Below, piece after piece: positions 1 to 7,542 of a DNA stretch of 34,533 bases. The stretch is from contig JBAVQS010000109.1 of NCBI GenBank assembly GCA_049694275.1, positions 1 through 34,533 of the forward strand, written 5' to 3'. Made by a program: the position numbers and the translations under genes. How positions within the stretch are numbered: position 1 is the first letter of the stretch; every line of letters starts with the position of its first letter. The notes below the pieces were generated by a model, which saw nothing but the letters and a program-made list of their open reading frames with translations, did not search any database and was not told the origin of the DNA. This DNA is from JBAVQS01 sp049694275 (GTDB lineage: Bacteria > Chloroflexota > Anaerolineae > UBA4142 > SHND01).

Positions 1-91
1 TGGGGAGTAGCAGCCCGAATTCTTTGGGGGTGAGCCCCGTCAATGCGAGAAACTTCCGCTCATTATCTTGCAACTCATCGTAGCACAGCAT
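1..91 (-). CDS. IS transposase, N-terminal fragment (cut by window edge)
   Basis: Reading the minus strand from the ATG at 89-91 gives an uninterrupted frame to the window edge that begins MLCYDELQDNERKFLALTGL and continues TPKEFGLLLP. This matches the opening of IS5-like/DDE_Tnp_4 transposases, which start with a short helix-turn-helix carrying the 'LTGL.PxEFxxLLP' pattern. Only about 30 residues are visible, so the DDE catalytic domain lies outside the window and integrity cannot be judged. A -10-like TATACT sits 6 nt upstream of the ATG on the minus strand, with no Shine-Dalgarno sequence between. The family call comes from recognising the N-terminal motif only. Terminal inverted repeats could not be identified because the other end of the element is not in the window. 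Confidence 0.65.
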   Translation of the reverse strand, partial: MLCYDELQDNERKFLALTGLTPKEFGLLLP

Positions 92-410
92 GGGGTTAGT
101 ATACCCTATTTCGGATAACGTCTATTATGTCCTGACCCATCTCGTCATTCTCAAAGCGATGCAACAGACCGGCCGCCAGTTCGAAGAGTTCTCGCTGCCG
201 TATTGTCTGGATGGCGTGCACCAAGTGCTGCAACAGACCGAGCCCTTGCTGCGCAAAGGCGCAGGTCCCGATTGGGAGCAACTGGAAGCGCGCCTCGTCC
301 AGATTGTGATTGCGAAGGGTCTGCGCCCGAATCGCAAGCGCGAGCGGGTAATCACGATGGTCAAGCGCCAATTGCAACAATTGGCCCCGGCCGTTACCGG
401 ATCGCCCTAA
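90..410 (+). CDS. Hypothetical protein, possibly the 3' remnant of an IS-disrupted gene
   Basis: This is a 106-residue frame, rich in predicted helix, with strongly GC-biased third positions, so it looks like real coding sequence. I do not recognise the family. Visible features are an amphipathic stretch with a QQTGRQFEEFSLPYCLDG segment and a basic C-terminal part (LRPNRKRERVITMVKR). The first possible ATG overlaps the start codon of the diverging transposase, and an in-frame stop lies just upstream at 81-83. The natural N-terminus may therefore be missing, with the frame reading out of the IS end. No convincing Shine-Dalgarno precedes the ATG at 90. An antisense frame at 96-431 has less natural composition. 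It lies 105 nt before the peptide-export operon, on the same strand, with no clear functional link. Confidence 0.45.
   Translation: MGLVYPISDNVYYVLTHLVILKAMQQTGRQFEEFSLPYCLDGVHQVLQQTEPLLRKGAGPDWEQLEARLVQIVIAKGLRPNRKRERVITMVKRQLQQLAPAVTGSP
98..103 (-). promoter_or_regulatory. -10 element of the transposase promoter (putative)
   Basis: The minus strand reads TATACT (5 of 6 to TATAAT), ending exactly 6 nt before the transposase ATG. The expected transcription start would fall on or next to the ATG. A weak -35 candidate (TAGACG) lies about 15 nt upstream. The same 6-nt -10-to-ATG geometry recurs at 27089 and 29083. Confidence 0.4.
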
Positions 411-502
411 GTTGACACTAATGCTCTGCAATCGCCCTGCTCAAGTCTCCCCACCCCCTACGCTCCGACCCGATTTCGATGTAAAATAAGACCGCCAGAA
501 TA

Positions 503-509
503 AAAGGAG
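503..509 (+). promoter_or_regulatory. Strong ribosome binding site of the precursor peptide gene
   Basis: A consensus AAGGAGG lies 6 nt before the ATG at 516. It is the best Shine-Dalgarno match seen in the window and supports real translation of the small precursor ORF. Confidence 0.75.
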
Positions 510-515
510 GACGTT

Positions 516-713
516 ATGTCATCTCTCGCGCCTGAACCCAACAATGGCAACCGGCCGCTGCCCGAAAGCGCTCAGCCCGGCGAGGAGCCGGCCCGCGACG
601 GCGACGAGCTCACCGACGAGGAATTGGAGTGGGTCGTCGGCGGCACTGATCCACAGTACGCCGCGACGCAGTTCGAGCAACTGCAAAAGCCGGCCGCAAC
701 CAATCAAGGATAG
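516..713 (+). CDS. Double-glycine leader peptide precursor (putative secreted peptide)
   Basis: This 65-residue protein has an acidic, proline-rich N-terminal part and then ELTDEELEWVVGG (residues 31-43). That is the classic acidic helix plus Gly-Gly site (LxxxELxxVxGG-like) recognised by C39 leader peptidases. Cleavage after Gly43 would release a 22-residue core beginning TDPQYAATQF and ending in a polar KPAATNQG tail. The core has no Cys, Ser or His and only a few Thr, so it offers little for lanthipeptide or heterocycle chemistry. No modification enzyme gene is in the window. The gene is first in an operon with the adaptor and both NHLM transporters (8 nt to the next start). The N-terminal part does not look like a full nitrile-hydratase-type leader. 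I infer an unmodified exported peptide: a bacteriocin, toxin or signal. The role is unknown. Confidence 0.75.
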   Translation: MSSLAPEPNNGNRPLPESAQPGEEPARDGDELTDEELEWVVGGTDPQYAATQFEQLQKPAATNQG

Positions 714-721
714 AGAGGGCC

Positions 722-1543
722 ATGTCACGCTTATTTCGCCAGGTCACGCTGGAGCGCTTATCTTCGCCCGAGCAGCTCGACTATGTCATGCGCATCGTCA
801 GCCCGAAGGGCTGGCTGGCCCTGCTCGGGCTCGCCGGCCTGCTCGCGGTGGCGCTCCTCTGGGCTTTTTTGGGAACCGTGCCAGTCCTAGTCCACGGCAC
901 AGGGATACTGATTTCGACCGGCGGCATCGGCAATATCGTCGCGCCGGTCGGCGGAGAGCTCGTGGCCATTGACGTCAAGGTGGGCGATCTGGTCGAGGTG
1001 GGACAGGGGGTCGCACAGATTCAGACCGATGCCGGGACATGGACCGCAATCACCAGCCCCTATCAGGGCCGCGTCGTCGAGCTGACGGCGAACAAGGGCG
1101 ACTCGGTCGAGCACGGAACACCCTTGCTGAGCGTCGAAATCGGCGCACGGGACAAGAACAACCTGGAAGGGGTCATCTATGTCGCGCCTGCCGACGGCAA
1201 AAAGATCAAGCCGGACATGCTCGTCCAGATCGAGCCGGCGACGGTCAAACACGAAACGTACGGGTATCTGATGGGCAAGGTGGTTTCGGTCAGCCCCTTT
1301 CCCGTCACCCAGCAAGAGATGCTGCGCGTTCTGGGAAGTCAGGACCTGGCACGCACCTTTAGCACGCAGGGCACACCGATCGAGGTGCGGGTCGCGCTGA
1401 CCCCGGCCCAGACCCCCAGCGGCTATCAATGGTCCTCCCGCATTGGCCCGCCCGACCCGGTCAACAGCGGCACCTTTTCCACCGCGCTCGTCAAGATCAG
1501 CGAGCAGCGCGTGCTCAGCCTCATCCTGCCGGTATTGCGCTAA
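722..1543 (+). CDS. NHLM bacteriocin system secretion protein (HlyD-like adaptor)
   Basis: This 273-residue membrane-fusion-type protein fits the NHLM secretion-protein family. It has the typical start (LSSPEQLDYVMRIVSPKGWL), one transmembrane segment at about residues 31-54, a biotinyl-lipoyl-like barrel (GGELVAIDVKVGDLVEVGQG, about 78-98) and a second half-motif (YQGRVVELTANKGDSVEHGT). It should couple the ABC transporters to peptide release across the membrane. It is short for the family and lacks the long coiled-coil hairpin that reaches an outer-membrane channel, which fits a monoderm cell. An AGAGGG ribosome site precedes the ATG at 722. Its TAA overlaps the ATG of the next gene (TAATG), so translation is probably coupled. 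Confidence 0.88.
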   Translation: MSRLFRQVTLERLSSPEQLDYVMRIVSPKGWLALLGLAGLLAVALLWAFLGTVPVLVHGTGILISTGGIGNIVAPVGGELVAIDVKVGDLVEVGQGVAQIQTDAGTWTAITSPYQGRVVELTANKGDSVEHGTPLLSVEIGARDKNNLEGVIYVAPADGKKIKPDMLVQIEPATVKHETYGYLMGKVVSVSPFPVTQQEMLRVLGSQDLARTFSTQGTPIEVRVALTPAQTPSGYQWSSRIGPPDPVNSGTFSTALVKISEQRVLSLILPVLR

Positions 1544-3759
1544 TGCCTAATCCCATCCCCCCGCAAAAGCCAAACCGCGTCAAGACGCCGACCGTCCTGC
1601 AGATGGAAGCGGTCGAGTGCGGCGCCGCCGCGCTCGCTATCATTCTCCGCTATCACGGCAAGCTCCTCCCCCTCGTCGAGCTCCGCATCACCTGCGGCGT
1701 CTCGCGCGACGGGAGCAAAGCCAGCAATATCGTCCGCGCCGCGCGCCAGCACGGCCTGATCGCCCGGGGCTACCGCAAAGAGCCGGAAGGGCTCGTCAAG
1801 CTGCGGCCCCCGTTCATCATTCACTGGAACTTTAACCATTTCCTGGTGGTCGAAGGGTTCGGCAAGGACCGGGTCTATTTGAATGACCCCGCGCAGGGAC
1901 CGCGCACGGTCAGCTATGAAGAGTTGGATCGCGCTTTTACGGGCGTCGTCCTCACCTTCGAGCCGGGGCCCCAGTTCGTTAAAAGCCGCGAGCAGCAGAG
2001 CACCCTCGCTGCGCTGCGCAAGCGATTGAAAGGCTCCGAGCGCGGGCTTGTGTATGTCGTGCTCGCGGGCCTGGCGCTCGTCATTCCCGGCCTCGCCATC
2101 CCCACCTTTTCACAGATCTTTGTCGATCAGATTCTCATCGGCGGGCTGCGCGATTGGATCGCCCCGCTCTTTATTGGCCTGGGCCTTACCGCGGTCATGC
2201 GCGGCGCGCTCACCTATCTCCAGCAATACTATCTGGTTCGCCTTCAGACCAAGCTCGGACTCACGACCTCGGCCCAGTTCTTTTGGCACATTCTGCACCT
2301 GCCAATCGATTTTTTCAACCAGCGGTATGCCGGCGAGATCGGCGCGCGGGTGGCGCTCAACGACAAGGTGGCGGAGCTCCTCTCCGGCCGGCTGGCGACC
2401 AACGCCGTCAATCTGGTCATGGCGGTGTTCTATGCCCTCCTCATGTTCCAGTACAACACCTTCCTCACGCTCATCGGCATCGCCATGGCGCTCGTCAACC
2501 TCGTCGCCCTGCGCTATGTCTCGCGCCGGCGGGTGGACGAGAACCAAAAACTGCTCCAACAGCGCGGCAAGGTGCTGGGCACTTCGATGTCAGGGCTGCA
2601 GCTCATCGAGACCCTCAAGGCGACCGGCGCCGAGTCCGATTTCTTTGCCCGGTGGGCTGGCTATTACGCTCAGTCGGTGACCGCGCAGCAAGACCTGGCG
2701 CTATCCTCCCAGCTCCTGTCGGCCGTCCCTCCCCTCCTCTCTTTGCTCACGACCGCCATTATCCTGACGGCCGGCGGCTTGCAGGTGATGGATGGCTATA
2801 TGACGGTCGGCATGCTCGTCGCCTTTCAAAGCCTCATGGCGAGCTTTAGCGCGCCGATCAACCAGATGGTCGATCTCGGGGCGCAGCTCCAGGAAGCAGA
2901 AGGGAACATGAAACGGCTCGACGACATCCAGCGCAACAAAACGATTTCGCAGTCGGAGCGGCATAGCGAAGCTGAATTGGCCGAGGTCAAGCTATCGGGG
3001 CTCGTCGAGTTTCGCAACGTCACGTTCGGCTACAGCCGGTTCGACCCGCCGCTTGTCCAGGATTTCAACCTCACGATCAAGCCCGGCGCACGGGTCGCGC
3101 TTGTCGGCAGCTCGGGGAGCGGCAAATCCACACTGGCCCGGCTCGCCGCCGGGTTGTACGAGCCATGGTCGGGCGATATTCTCTTTGACGGCAAACCACG
3201 TCATCAGTTTGCGCGGCGCCTGATCACGAATTCGCTGGCGATGGTCGATCAGGATATCTTTTTGTTCAAGGGGACGCCGATGGATAACCTGACGCTGTGG
3301 GACCAGACGATCCCGCGCGAGCATGTTTTCCAGGCGGCCAAGGATGCGGCAATTCACAACGACATTGCGGAGCGATCCGACGGCTACGAGTCGACGATCG
3401 AGGAGGGGGGCCGCAACTTGAGCGGGGGGCAGCGCCAGCGGCTGGAGATTGCCCGCGCGCTCGCCGACAATCCCTCTATCCTGATTTTGGATGAGGCGAT
3501 GAGCGCGCTCGATCCGCTCACCGAAAAAGAGATCGACGACAACCTGCGACGGCGCGGCTGCACCTGCCTGATTATTGCGCACCGCTTGAGCACGATTCGC
3601 GATTGCGATGAGATCATCGTCCTCGACCGCGGCCGGGTCGTCCAGCGCGGCGCGCACGCCGACATGATGCGCAGCGGCGGCCCGTATGCGCAATTGATCC
3701 GGGGTGAATCGACGGGGGCCCGCTCTGCAATCGATTCGGTCTGGGAGGCGCTCCAATGA
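1543..3759 (+). CDS. NHLM system ABC transporter with C39 peptidase domain
   Basis: This 738-residue exporter trims the Gly-Gly leader and pumps the peptide out. The N-terminal C39 peptidase (about 1-140) shows the oxyanion Gln20, Cys26 in QMEAVECGAAAL, His99 in HWNFNHF and Asp115 in YLNDPAQGPR, so it looks catalytically intact. The membrane domain follows (about 165-450, six helices expected). The ATPase has Walker A GSSGSGKS (about 522-529), signature LSGGQRQR (626-633), Walker B ILILDEAMSALD (about 646-657) and H-loop AHRLS. The frame is open further upstream to 1429. I chose ATG 1543 because it overlaps the adaptor stop and starts the conserved C39 sequence at the usual distance from Cys. 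The last codons overlap the next gene by 4 nt (ATGA). The neighbouring precursor is the obvious substrate. Confidence 0.93.
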   Translation: MPNPIPPQKPNRVKTPTVLQMEAVECGAAALAIILRYHGKLLPLVELRITCGVSRDGSKASNIVRAARQHGLIARGYRKEPEGLVKLRPPFIIHWNFNHFLVVEGFGKDRVYLNDPAQGPRTVSYEELDRAFTGVVLTFEPGPQFVKSREQQSTLAALRKRLKGSERGLVYVVLAGLALVIPGLAIPTFSQIFVDQILIGGLRDWIAPLFIGLGLTAVMRGALTYLQQYYLVRLQTKLGLTTSAQFFWHILHLPIDFFNQRYAGEIGARVALNDKVAELLSGRLATNAVNLVMAVFYALLMFQYNTFLTLIGIAMALVNLVALRYVSRRRVDENQKLLQQRGKVLGTSMSGLQLIETLKATGAESDFFARWAGYYAQSVTAQQDLALSSQLLSAVPPLLSLLTTAIILTAGGLQVMDGYMTVGMLVAFQSLMASFSAPINQMVDLGAQLQEAEGNMKRLDDIQRNKTISQSERHSEAELAEVKLSGLVEFRNVTFGYSRFDPPLVQDFNLTIKPGARVALVGSSGSGKSTLARLAAGLYEPWSGDILFDGKPRHQFARRLITNSLAMVDQDIFLFKGTPMDNLTLWDQTIPREHVFQAAKDAAIHNDIAERSDGYESTIEEGGRNLSGGQRQRLEIARALADNPSILILDEAMSALDPLTEKEIDDNLRRRGCTCLIIAHRLSTIRDCDEIIVLDRGRVVQRGAHADMMRSGGPYAQLIRGESTGARSAIDSVWEALQ

Positions 3760-6716
3760 GCGAGCGCCGTGACGAACCGCAAACAACCGGCCAGGACCAG
3801 GCTCAGGAGCTCTTTCTGCTCCGCCTCCGGCATAAGGAGGGGACGCTGGTCAAGGCCGGGAACAATAAACCGATTCTCCTGAACGACCCTGCGACAGTCT
3901 GGGTTGTCTACCGCGGGCGGCTCGACATCTTTTCAGTCCGAGTCGAGGGGGGCGAGGCGGTGGGCACCCGCCATCACCTCCTTCGCGTGCCGGCCGGCGA
4001 GGCGGTCATGGGAATCGCGCCCGGCCGCGAGCTCGAGCGCCTGGGCGAACCGCGCGGGCTCATCGCCGTGGGCGACATCGAGACCGAGGTGATTCGCCTG
4101 CGCCGCACCCGGCTCGTCCAGCTTGCGCAAATGAGCGAATACGCCGATCAGGTCGCCCGGTTGATTGACCGCTGGGTCATAGACCTGGGGCTGGGGATTG
4201 TGCGCGAATTTACGCCGAGGGAGAGTCAGGTGTTAGAGGCCGAAGCGACGGTCACCCTGCCGCCGAACGCTACCGCCCAACCCGCACGTGGGGTGCTGTG
4301 GGTCCGCCAGGTTTCGGGCAAGACCGAATTCATGGGCCATCGTCAGGTCCAACTCGATTCGGCTGTGCCCCTTCCCCTCTCCCCGGATACCTGGCTCAAG
4401 GCGGTTGAAGAGAGCGTGGTTTCCGGCAGTACGACCCGGTCGCTGGTGCATCAAGAGAATATCTGGCCGTGGCTGGATCACCATCACCAGGTTGTCTTGC
4501 AATGCCTCCTGTTGAACGCCGCGCGAGATCGCGCCGCCGAACATGAGCTGCTCAAGAATCGCGTCCAGTCGGATCAGGACCGCGTCGGCGAAGCACTGGC
4601 CCAGGTTGCGGCGATCATGGACCCAAGCTTTGCGCAGCTGGCGCGGCACACGACGCGCCACGACCGCCTCTTTCTCGCCTGTGAGCTTGTCGCCCAGGCG
4701 CTGGGTCTCACTCTCGAAACCCCGCACGCCGCTCACGGCGGCAGGGAGGGATACGACCCACTGGAAGCCATTGCCCGCGCCTCGCGCATCCGCATGCGCC
4801 GCGTCTTTTTGCGACAGGGCTGGGTGCGCGACGACAACGGTCCCCTGCTGGGTTACCTGGCACGCGATAATCAGCCGGTCGCGCTCCTCCGCGCCGCGCA
4901 GGGGTATAGCCTGGTGAATCCGGCTACGCAGGCCCGCACGCCAGTTACCGATGCGGTCGCCGAGCTCGTCAGCCCCTACGCAGTCACGTTTTACCGCCCG
5001 TTCCCGGACCGGGCGCTTCATGCCTGGGACTTGCTACGCTTTGGCGGGTTTGGCTCGCGGTCAGACCTTGTGACCATCCTGGCGCTCGGCGCGGCCGGCG
5101 GCCTGCTGAGCCTCGCCACCCCGCTCGCCACCGGCGTCATTTTCGACACGCTCATTCCGGGCGGTGCGCGCGAGTCACTGATGGTTTTCGGCCTCGTGCT
5201 GGTCGTCATGGCGCTTTCGGCAGCGCTCTTTCAACTTACGCAAAGCATCGCCCTCTTGCGCTTTGGAACCCGGCTCGATAGCTCCATCCAGCCCGCCATT
5301 TGGGACCGCCTGCTCGAGCTCCCCGTCCCGTTCTTTCGCGGCTATTCTTCCGGGGACCTGGCACAGCGCGCGATGGGCATTGCCACCATCCGGCAGGTTC
5401 TGACCGATACGGTGATTGCTACACTCCTGTCAACCATCTTTTCGATCTTGAACCTCGCGCTCCTCTTTTATTATGACCCCACCCTGGCGCTCACCGGGCT
5501 AGTCCTGATCCTGATTGTGGTCGGGATCATGTTCGCAGCAGGGCGCTCGTACCTGCACTATCATCGTGAGCGCATCCACGTGACGGGCGAGCTGGCCGGC
5601 CTGGTGCTCGAGCTGCTCACGGGGATTACCAAGCTCAGAGTGGCAGGGGCGGAAAGGCGCGCCTTTGCCACCTGGGGGCAGGAGTATGGGCGGGAACAGG
5701 CATTGGCCTCCAAGATGACCGATATCGATATCGTGATGGCAACGTTTCTGGCGATCTGGCCGCCCCTCGCCACGCTGATGATCTTTGCCACGGTCATCCT
5801 GGCGAGCCAAGCGCACCTCTCAACCGGTTCGTTCCTGGCCTTTAACGCCGCGTTCACCCAGTTCCTGCTCGCCGTGCTCACCACCGGCGGCGCGCTCCTC
5901 TCCGCGCTGAGCATCGTTCCGCTCTACGAGCGCGCCCGCCCAATCCTGCGAACGCTGCCGGAAGTGGCCGAAGCGCGCAAGGACCCCGGCGAACTCTCCG
6001 GGGATATTGAAGTGAGCCACGTCTCTTTTCGCTATAAAAAGGATGGGCCACTGGTGCTGGAGGATGTCTCGCTGCGCATCAAACCGCGCGAGTTTGTCGC
6101 GATCGTCGGCGCATCCGGTTCAGGCAAATCCACCCTCCTGCGCCTGCTCCTCGGATTCGAGGCGCCAGAGGCGGGCGCCATCCTCTACGACGGCAAGAGT
6201 CTCGCCGGCCTCGACCTGCGCGCGGTCCGCCGGCAGACCGGCGTGGTCCTGCAGAACAGCAAACTCATCAGCGGCAGCCTCTTTCAGAACATCGTCGGCG
6301 CGTTTCCGCTCACGCTTCAGGACGCATGGCAGGCGGCGCGGCAGGTCGGGTTGGAGGCCGAGATTCAGCAGATGCCAATGGGGATGCACACCTTTTTGCT
6401 GGGCGAGGGGAGCACGCTGTCAGGGGGCCAACGGCAGCGGCTCTTGATTGCGCGTGCCATCGTCAACAAACCGCGGCTCATCCTCCTCGACGAGGCGACC
6501 AGCGCGCTCGACAATCAGACCCAGGCGCTCGTCGGCGAGAACCTCGCGCGCCTGCAGGCCACGCGCATCGTCATCGCTCACCGCCTGAGCACGATCATTA
6601 ACGCTGACCGGATCTATGTGCTTGACCACGGCAAGATTGTCCAGACCGGCAATTACAATCAACTCGTCCGGCAACCCGGCCCCTTTGCCGAACTGGCAAA
6701 ACGGCAACTGATATAA
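3756..6716 (+). CDS. NHLM system ABC transporter, ATP-binding protein with long N-terminal domain
   Basis: This 986-residue protein is the second ABC half-transporter of NHLM loci. The N-terminal 430 residues have no peptidase. Their first part (about 20-120: VWVVYRGRLDIFSV, LLRVPAGEAVMGI, LIAVGDIETEVIRL) looks like a degenerate cyclic-nucleotide-binding or cupin-like beta-roll. The membrane domain covers about 435-735. The ATPase has Walker A GASGSGKS (about 785-792), signature LSGGQRQR (about 888-895), Walker B LILLDEATSALD (about 908-919) and H-loop AHRLS, all intact. It overlaps the C39 transporter by 4 nt and is last in the operon, 2 nt before a strong hairpin. It probably forms a heterodimeric exporter with the C39 protein. 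The function of the N-terminal domain is not known to me. Confidence 0.92.
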   Translation: MSERRDEPQTTGQDQAQELFLLRLRHKEGTLVKAGNNKPILLNDPATVWVVYRGRLDIFSVRVEGGEAVGTRHHLLRVPAGEAVMGIAPGRELERLGEPRGLIAVGDIETEVIRLRRTRLVQLAQMSEYADQVARLIDRWVIDLGLGIVREFTPRESQVLEAEATVTLPPNATAQPARGVLWVRQVSGKTEFMGHRQVQLDSAVPLPLSPDTWLKAVEESVVSGSTTRSLVHQENIWPWLDHHHQVVLQCLLLNAARDRAAEHELLKNRVQSDQDRVGEALAQVAAIMDPSFAQLARHTTRHDRLFLACELVAQALGLTLETPHAAHGGREGYDPLEAIARASRIRMRRVFLRQGWVRDDNGPLLGYLARDNQPVALLRAAQGYSLVNPATQARTPVTDAVAELVSPYAVTFYRPFPDRALHAWDLLRFGGFGSRSDLVTILALGAAGGLLSLATPLATGVIFDTLIPGGARESLMVFGLVLVVMALSAALFQLTQSIALLRFGTRLDSSIQPAIWDRLLELPVPFFRGYSSGDLAQRAMGIATIRQVLTDTVIATLLSTIFSILNLALLFYYDPTLALTGLVLILIVVGIMFAAGRSYLHYHRERIHVTGELAGLVLELLTGITKLRVAGAERRAFATWGQEYGREQALASKMTDIDIVMATFLAIWPPLATLMIFATVILASQAHLSTGSFLAFNAAFTQFLLAVLTTGGALLSALSIVPLYERARPILRTLPEVAEARKDPGELSGDIEVSHVSFRYKKDGPLVLEDVSLRIKPREFVAIVGASGSGKSTLLRLLLGFEAPEAGAILYDGKSLAGLDLRAVRRQTGVVLQNSKLISGSLFQNIVGAFPLTLQDAWQAARQVGLEAEIQQMPMGMHTFLLGEGSTLSGGQRQRLLIARAIVNKPRLILLDEATSALDNQTQALVGENLARLQATRIVIAHRLSTIINADRIYVLDHGKIVQTGNYNQLVRQPGPFAELAKRQLI

Positions 6717-6718
6717 AA

Positions 6719-6765
6719 ATCCGCGTGGGGGGAGGACAACTGAACTATCCTCCCCCCACGCGGAT
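6719..6765. terminator. Bidirectional hairpin terminator between converging operons
   Basis: A perfect 18-bp inverted repeat (arms 6719-6736 and 6748-6765, starting ATCCGCGTGGGG) flanks an 11-nt loop. It lies 2 nt after the stop of the plus-strand exporter operon and 20 nt after the stop of the minus-strand NRPS operon. Short A/T-rich stretches flank both sides (ATATAAAAAT and ATATGCTTT), but there is no long U-tract. The stem is GC-rich and very stable. It probably ends transcription from both sides. Confidence 0.8.
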
Positions 6766-6785
6766 ATGCTTTGCGCAATCGACAG

Positions 6786-7538
6786 TCAGGCTGCCAGCCG
6801 CTCGGCAATCTCGGCCAGCAGCGCCGTGACAGGGTGGTTGGGGAAACGCAGGACGAACAGCCCGCCGCTCCCCAGCGCCGTAATCTCCTCTACATAGGGC
6901 ACGACGCCCGCGACCGCGCACTGGTACTTGTCCGCAACCTCGGCCTTGACGCCAGAGAGATCATACTGCGGCGGGACTTCGTTGACGAGGAGCGCCACCT
7001 CGGGCACGCCCAGCCGGGTCGCAACCTCGGCAATCACCGCGGTCCCCTGATAGTCCTGCTTGTCGAGGTGCAGGACAATGGCCGTGAGGTCGGACGCGGC
7101 CATAAGATTGAGCACCTGTTCGTCTAGTCCCGCGTGGGATTCGACGAGAACCAGGTCGGGCTTGAGCTCATCCCCCAGCGCTTGCAAACCGCTGTTCAGC
7201 CGGTCGACGTCATAGCCGTCGCGGAGCACGCGCATCACTTCGCCGACGTCGGGCGTGGCAGGAACGAGATAGAGATGGCCCTTGTCGCCAGCGCTTCGGC
7301 CCGGGGTCAGGTCGTGAACAGCGTCGCGCATCGAACACTGCCCCAGAAGAAACGCATTGAGGCAATGGTCGAGCTCTTCGTCGACCAGGCTGAACAACAG
7401 GTGGAGGCTCGGCTCGAGCAAGTTCGCGTCGACGAGCGCAACGGCCCGGCCGCGTGCGGCGAGCAACACGGCCAGGTTGGCAGCGAGATTCGAACGCCCC
7501 ACCCCGCGAGCAAATGAGTGAAAAACGATGGTCTTCAA
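6786..7538 (-). CDS. MinD/ParA-like ATPase with degenerate P-loop
   Basis: A 250-residue SIMIBI-type protein starts MKTIVFHSF. The Walker A region reads SFARGVGRSNLAANLAVLLA where MinD/ParA have KGGVGKT. The catalytic P-loop lysine is Arg and the signature lysine is Ala. Other family parts are present: VALVDANLLEPSLHLLF (Walker A' region), DLVLVESHAGLDEQVL (Walker B region) and LLVNEVPPQYD (switch/base-recognition region). It may bind nucleotide weakly or act without hydrolysis. I chose the TTG at 7538 because it is 4 nt after the stop of the upstream gene, is preceded by GAAGGG at a good spacing and starts the conserved sequence. An ATG at 7598 would lie deep inside the upstream gene. It is last in the NRPS operon. 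Proposed roles are positioning, or regulation of the HAMP-GAF protein. Confidence 0.8.
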   Translation of the reverse strand: MKTIVFHSFARGVGRSNLAANLAVLLAARGRAVALVDANLLEPSLHLLFSLVDEELDHCLNAFLLGQCSMRDAVHDLTPGRSAGDKGHLYLVPATPDVGEVMRVLRDGYDVDRLNSGLQALGDELKPDLVLVESHAGLDEQVLNLMAASDLTAIVLHLDKQDYQGTAVIAEVATRLGVPEVALLVNEVPPQYDLSGVKAEVADKYQCAVAGVVPYVEEITALGSGGLFVLRFPNHPVTALLAEIAERLAA

Positions 7539-7542
7539 GGGA

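Noticed and set aside
412..417. Perfect TTGACA before the precursor gene
   Set aside because: No -10-like hexamer lies 15-19 nt downstream; the better -10-like TAAAAT at 482 is too far away. It is probably chance.
96..431. 111-codon minus-strand frame opposite the first small ORF
   Set aside because: The plus-strand frame has the better codon bias. The minus frame would read toward and overlap the transposase promoter.
1429..1542. N-terminal extension of the C39 transporter frame
   Set aside because: The extension overlaps the adaptor gene in another frame and its residues look like an off-frame shadow. The TAATG junction supports the start at 1543.
4233..5021. 262-codon minus-strand frame
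   Set aside because: It is antisense to the second NHLM transporter, and no domain is recognised.
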